Assembly: GCA_947374535.1 (NCBI GenBank)
Contig: CANCCJ010000181.1
Location: 1-5,080, forward strand
From: Comamonadaceae bacterium
GTDB taxonomy: Bacteria; Pseudomonadota; Gammaproteobacteria; Burkholderiales; Burkholderiaceae
Direction: 5' to 3'
DNA length: 5,080 bases
Shown one piece after another: positions 5,039 through 5,080 of this stretch. The position numbers and the translations under genes were made by a program. Positions within the stretch are counted from its first letter, which is position 1; the number at the start of each line of letters is the position of its first letter. Under the pieces are notes generated by a model. That model was not told the DNA's origin and made no database searches. It saw only the letters and a program-made list of their open reading frames with translations.

Positions 5039-5080
5039 TTATCGGGCTTTGGCGTCCACGGTGTGGATCACTTTGACGGC
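5039..5080 (-). CDS. flhA: C-terminal end of an upstream gene, probably flhA (partial)
   Basis: Thirteen codons run from the right edge to a TAA at 5041-5039 and read AVKVIHTVDAKAR. FlhA, the large membrane core of the flagellar type III export gate, usually ends in a short beta strand of this kind. flhA also lies directly upstream of flhF in most gene clusters of this order. The piece is too short to identify by itself, so the name rests mainly on gene order. It ends 38 bases before the flhF start, which suggests co-transcription. Confidence 0.65.
   Translation of the reverse strand, partial: AVKVIHTVDAKAR

Noticed and set aside
5039..5046. CCCGATAA on the minus strand, 7 of 8 matches to the sigma-28 -10 element, just before flhF
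   Set aside because: It coincides with the last codons and stop of the upstream gene, and the expected position for the -35 element (CACACCGT) matches only 3 of 8, so no promoter is called.

Overview
The window is a stretch of a flagellar gene cluster, and every real gene in it lies on the minus strand. Read in the direction of transcription (right to left), it holds the last codons of a gene that is probably flhA, then flhF, flhG (fleN/ylxH type), fliA (sigma-28), an unrecognised gene for a single-pass membrane protein (called orf279 here), fliS, and the first 187 codons of motA. No mobile elements, RNA genes, CRISPR arrays or signs of recent transfer are visible.

The gene order flhA-flhF-flhG-fliA, the FliS and FliA sequences and the moderate GC content suggest a beta-proteobacterium, probably Burkholderiales (Comamonadaceae-like). 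This is judged by eye, not by a database search. FlhF and FlhG set the place and number of flagella in polarly flagellated bacteria, so a polar flagellum is likely.

Layout: 5039-5080 is the 3' end of the upstream gene. After a 38-nt gap come flhF (3612-5000), flhG (2792-3619), fliA (2037-2795) and orf279 (1201-2040). These four overlap one another by 8, 4 and 4 nt and so form one translationally coupled unit. A 97-nt gap (1104-1200) carries a convincing FliA-type promoter, 13 of 16 consensus positions with the canonical 11-nt spacer, reading into fliS (681-1103). A 117-nt gap (564-680) holds a short UUCG-loop hairpin, a pair of 8-nt direct repeats 20 nt apart and a candidate sigma-70 promoter ahead of motA (1-563, cut by the window edge).

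How the genes fit together: FlhF and FlhG control where and how many flagella are built. FliA is the late-class sigma factor and apparently transcribes fliS from the promoter seen here. FliS chaperones flagellin for export, and MotA is a stator subunit that drives rotation. Orf279 sits directly after fliA. It has an N-terminal membrane anchor, a proline-rich linker, a folded-looking middle and a strongly acidic tail. It is the best candidate here for an undescribed flagellar component, and its position and layout resemble those of SwrB after sigD in Bacillus. Two further departures are notable: FlhG cannot carry the N-terminal FlhF-activating helix, because a stop codon lies just upstream of its start, and FlhF has altered GTPase motifs.
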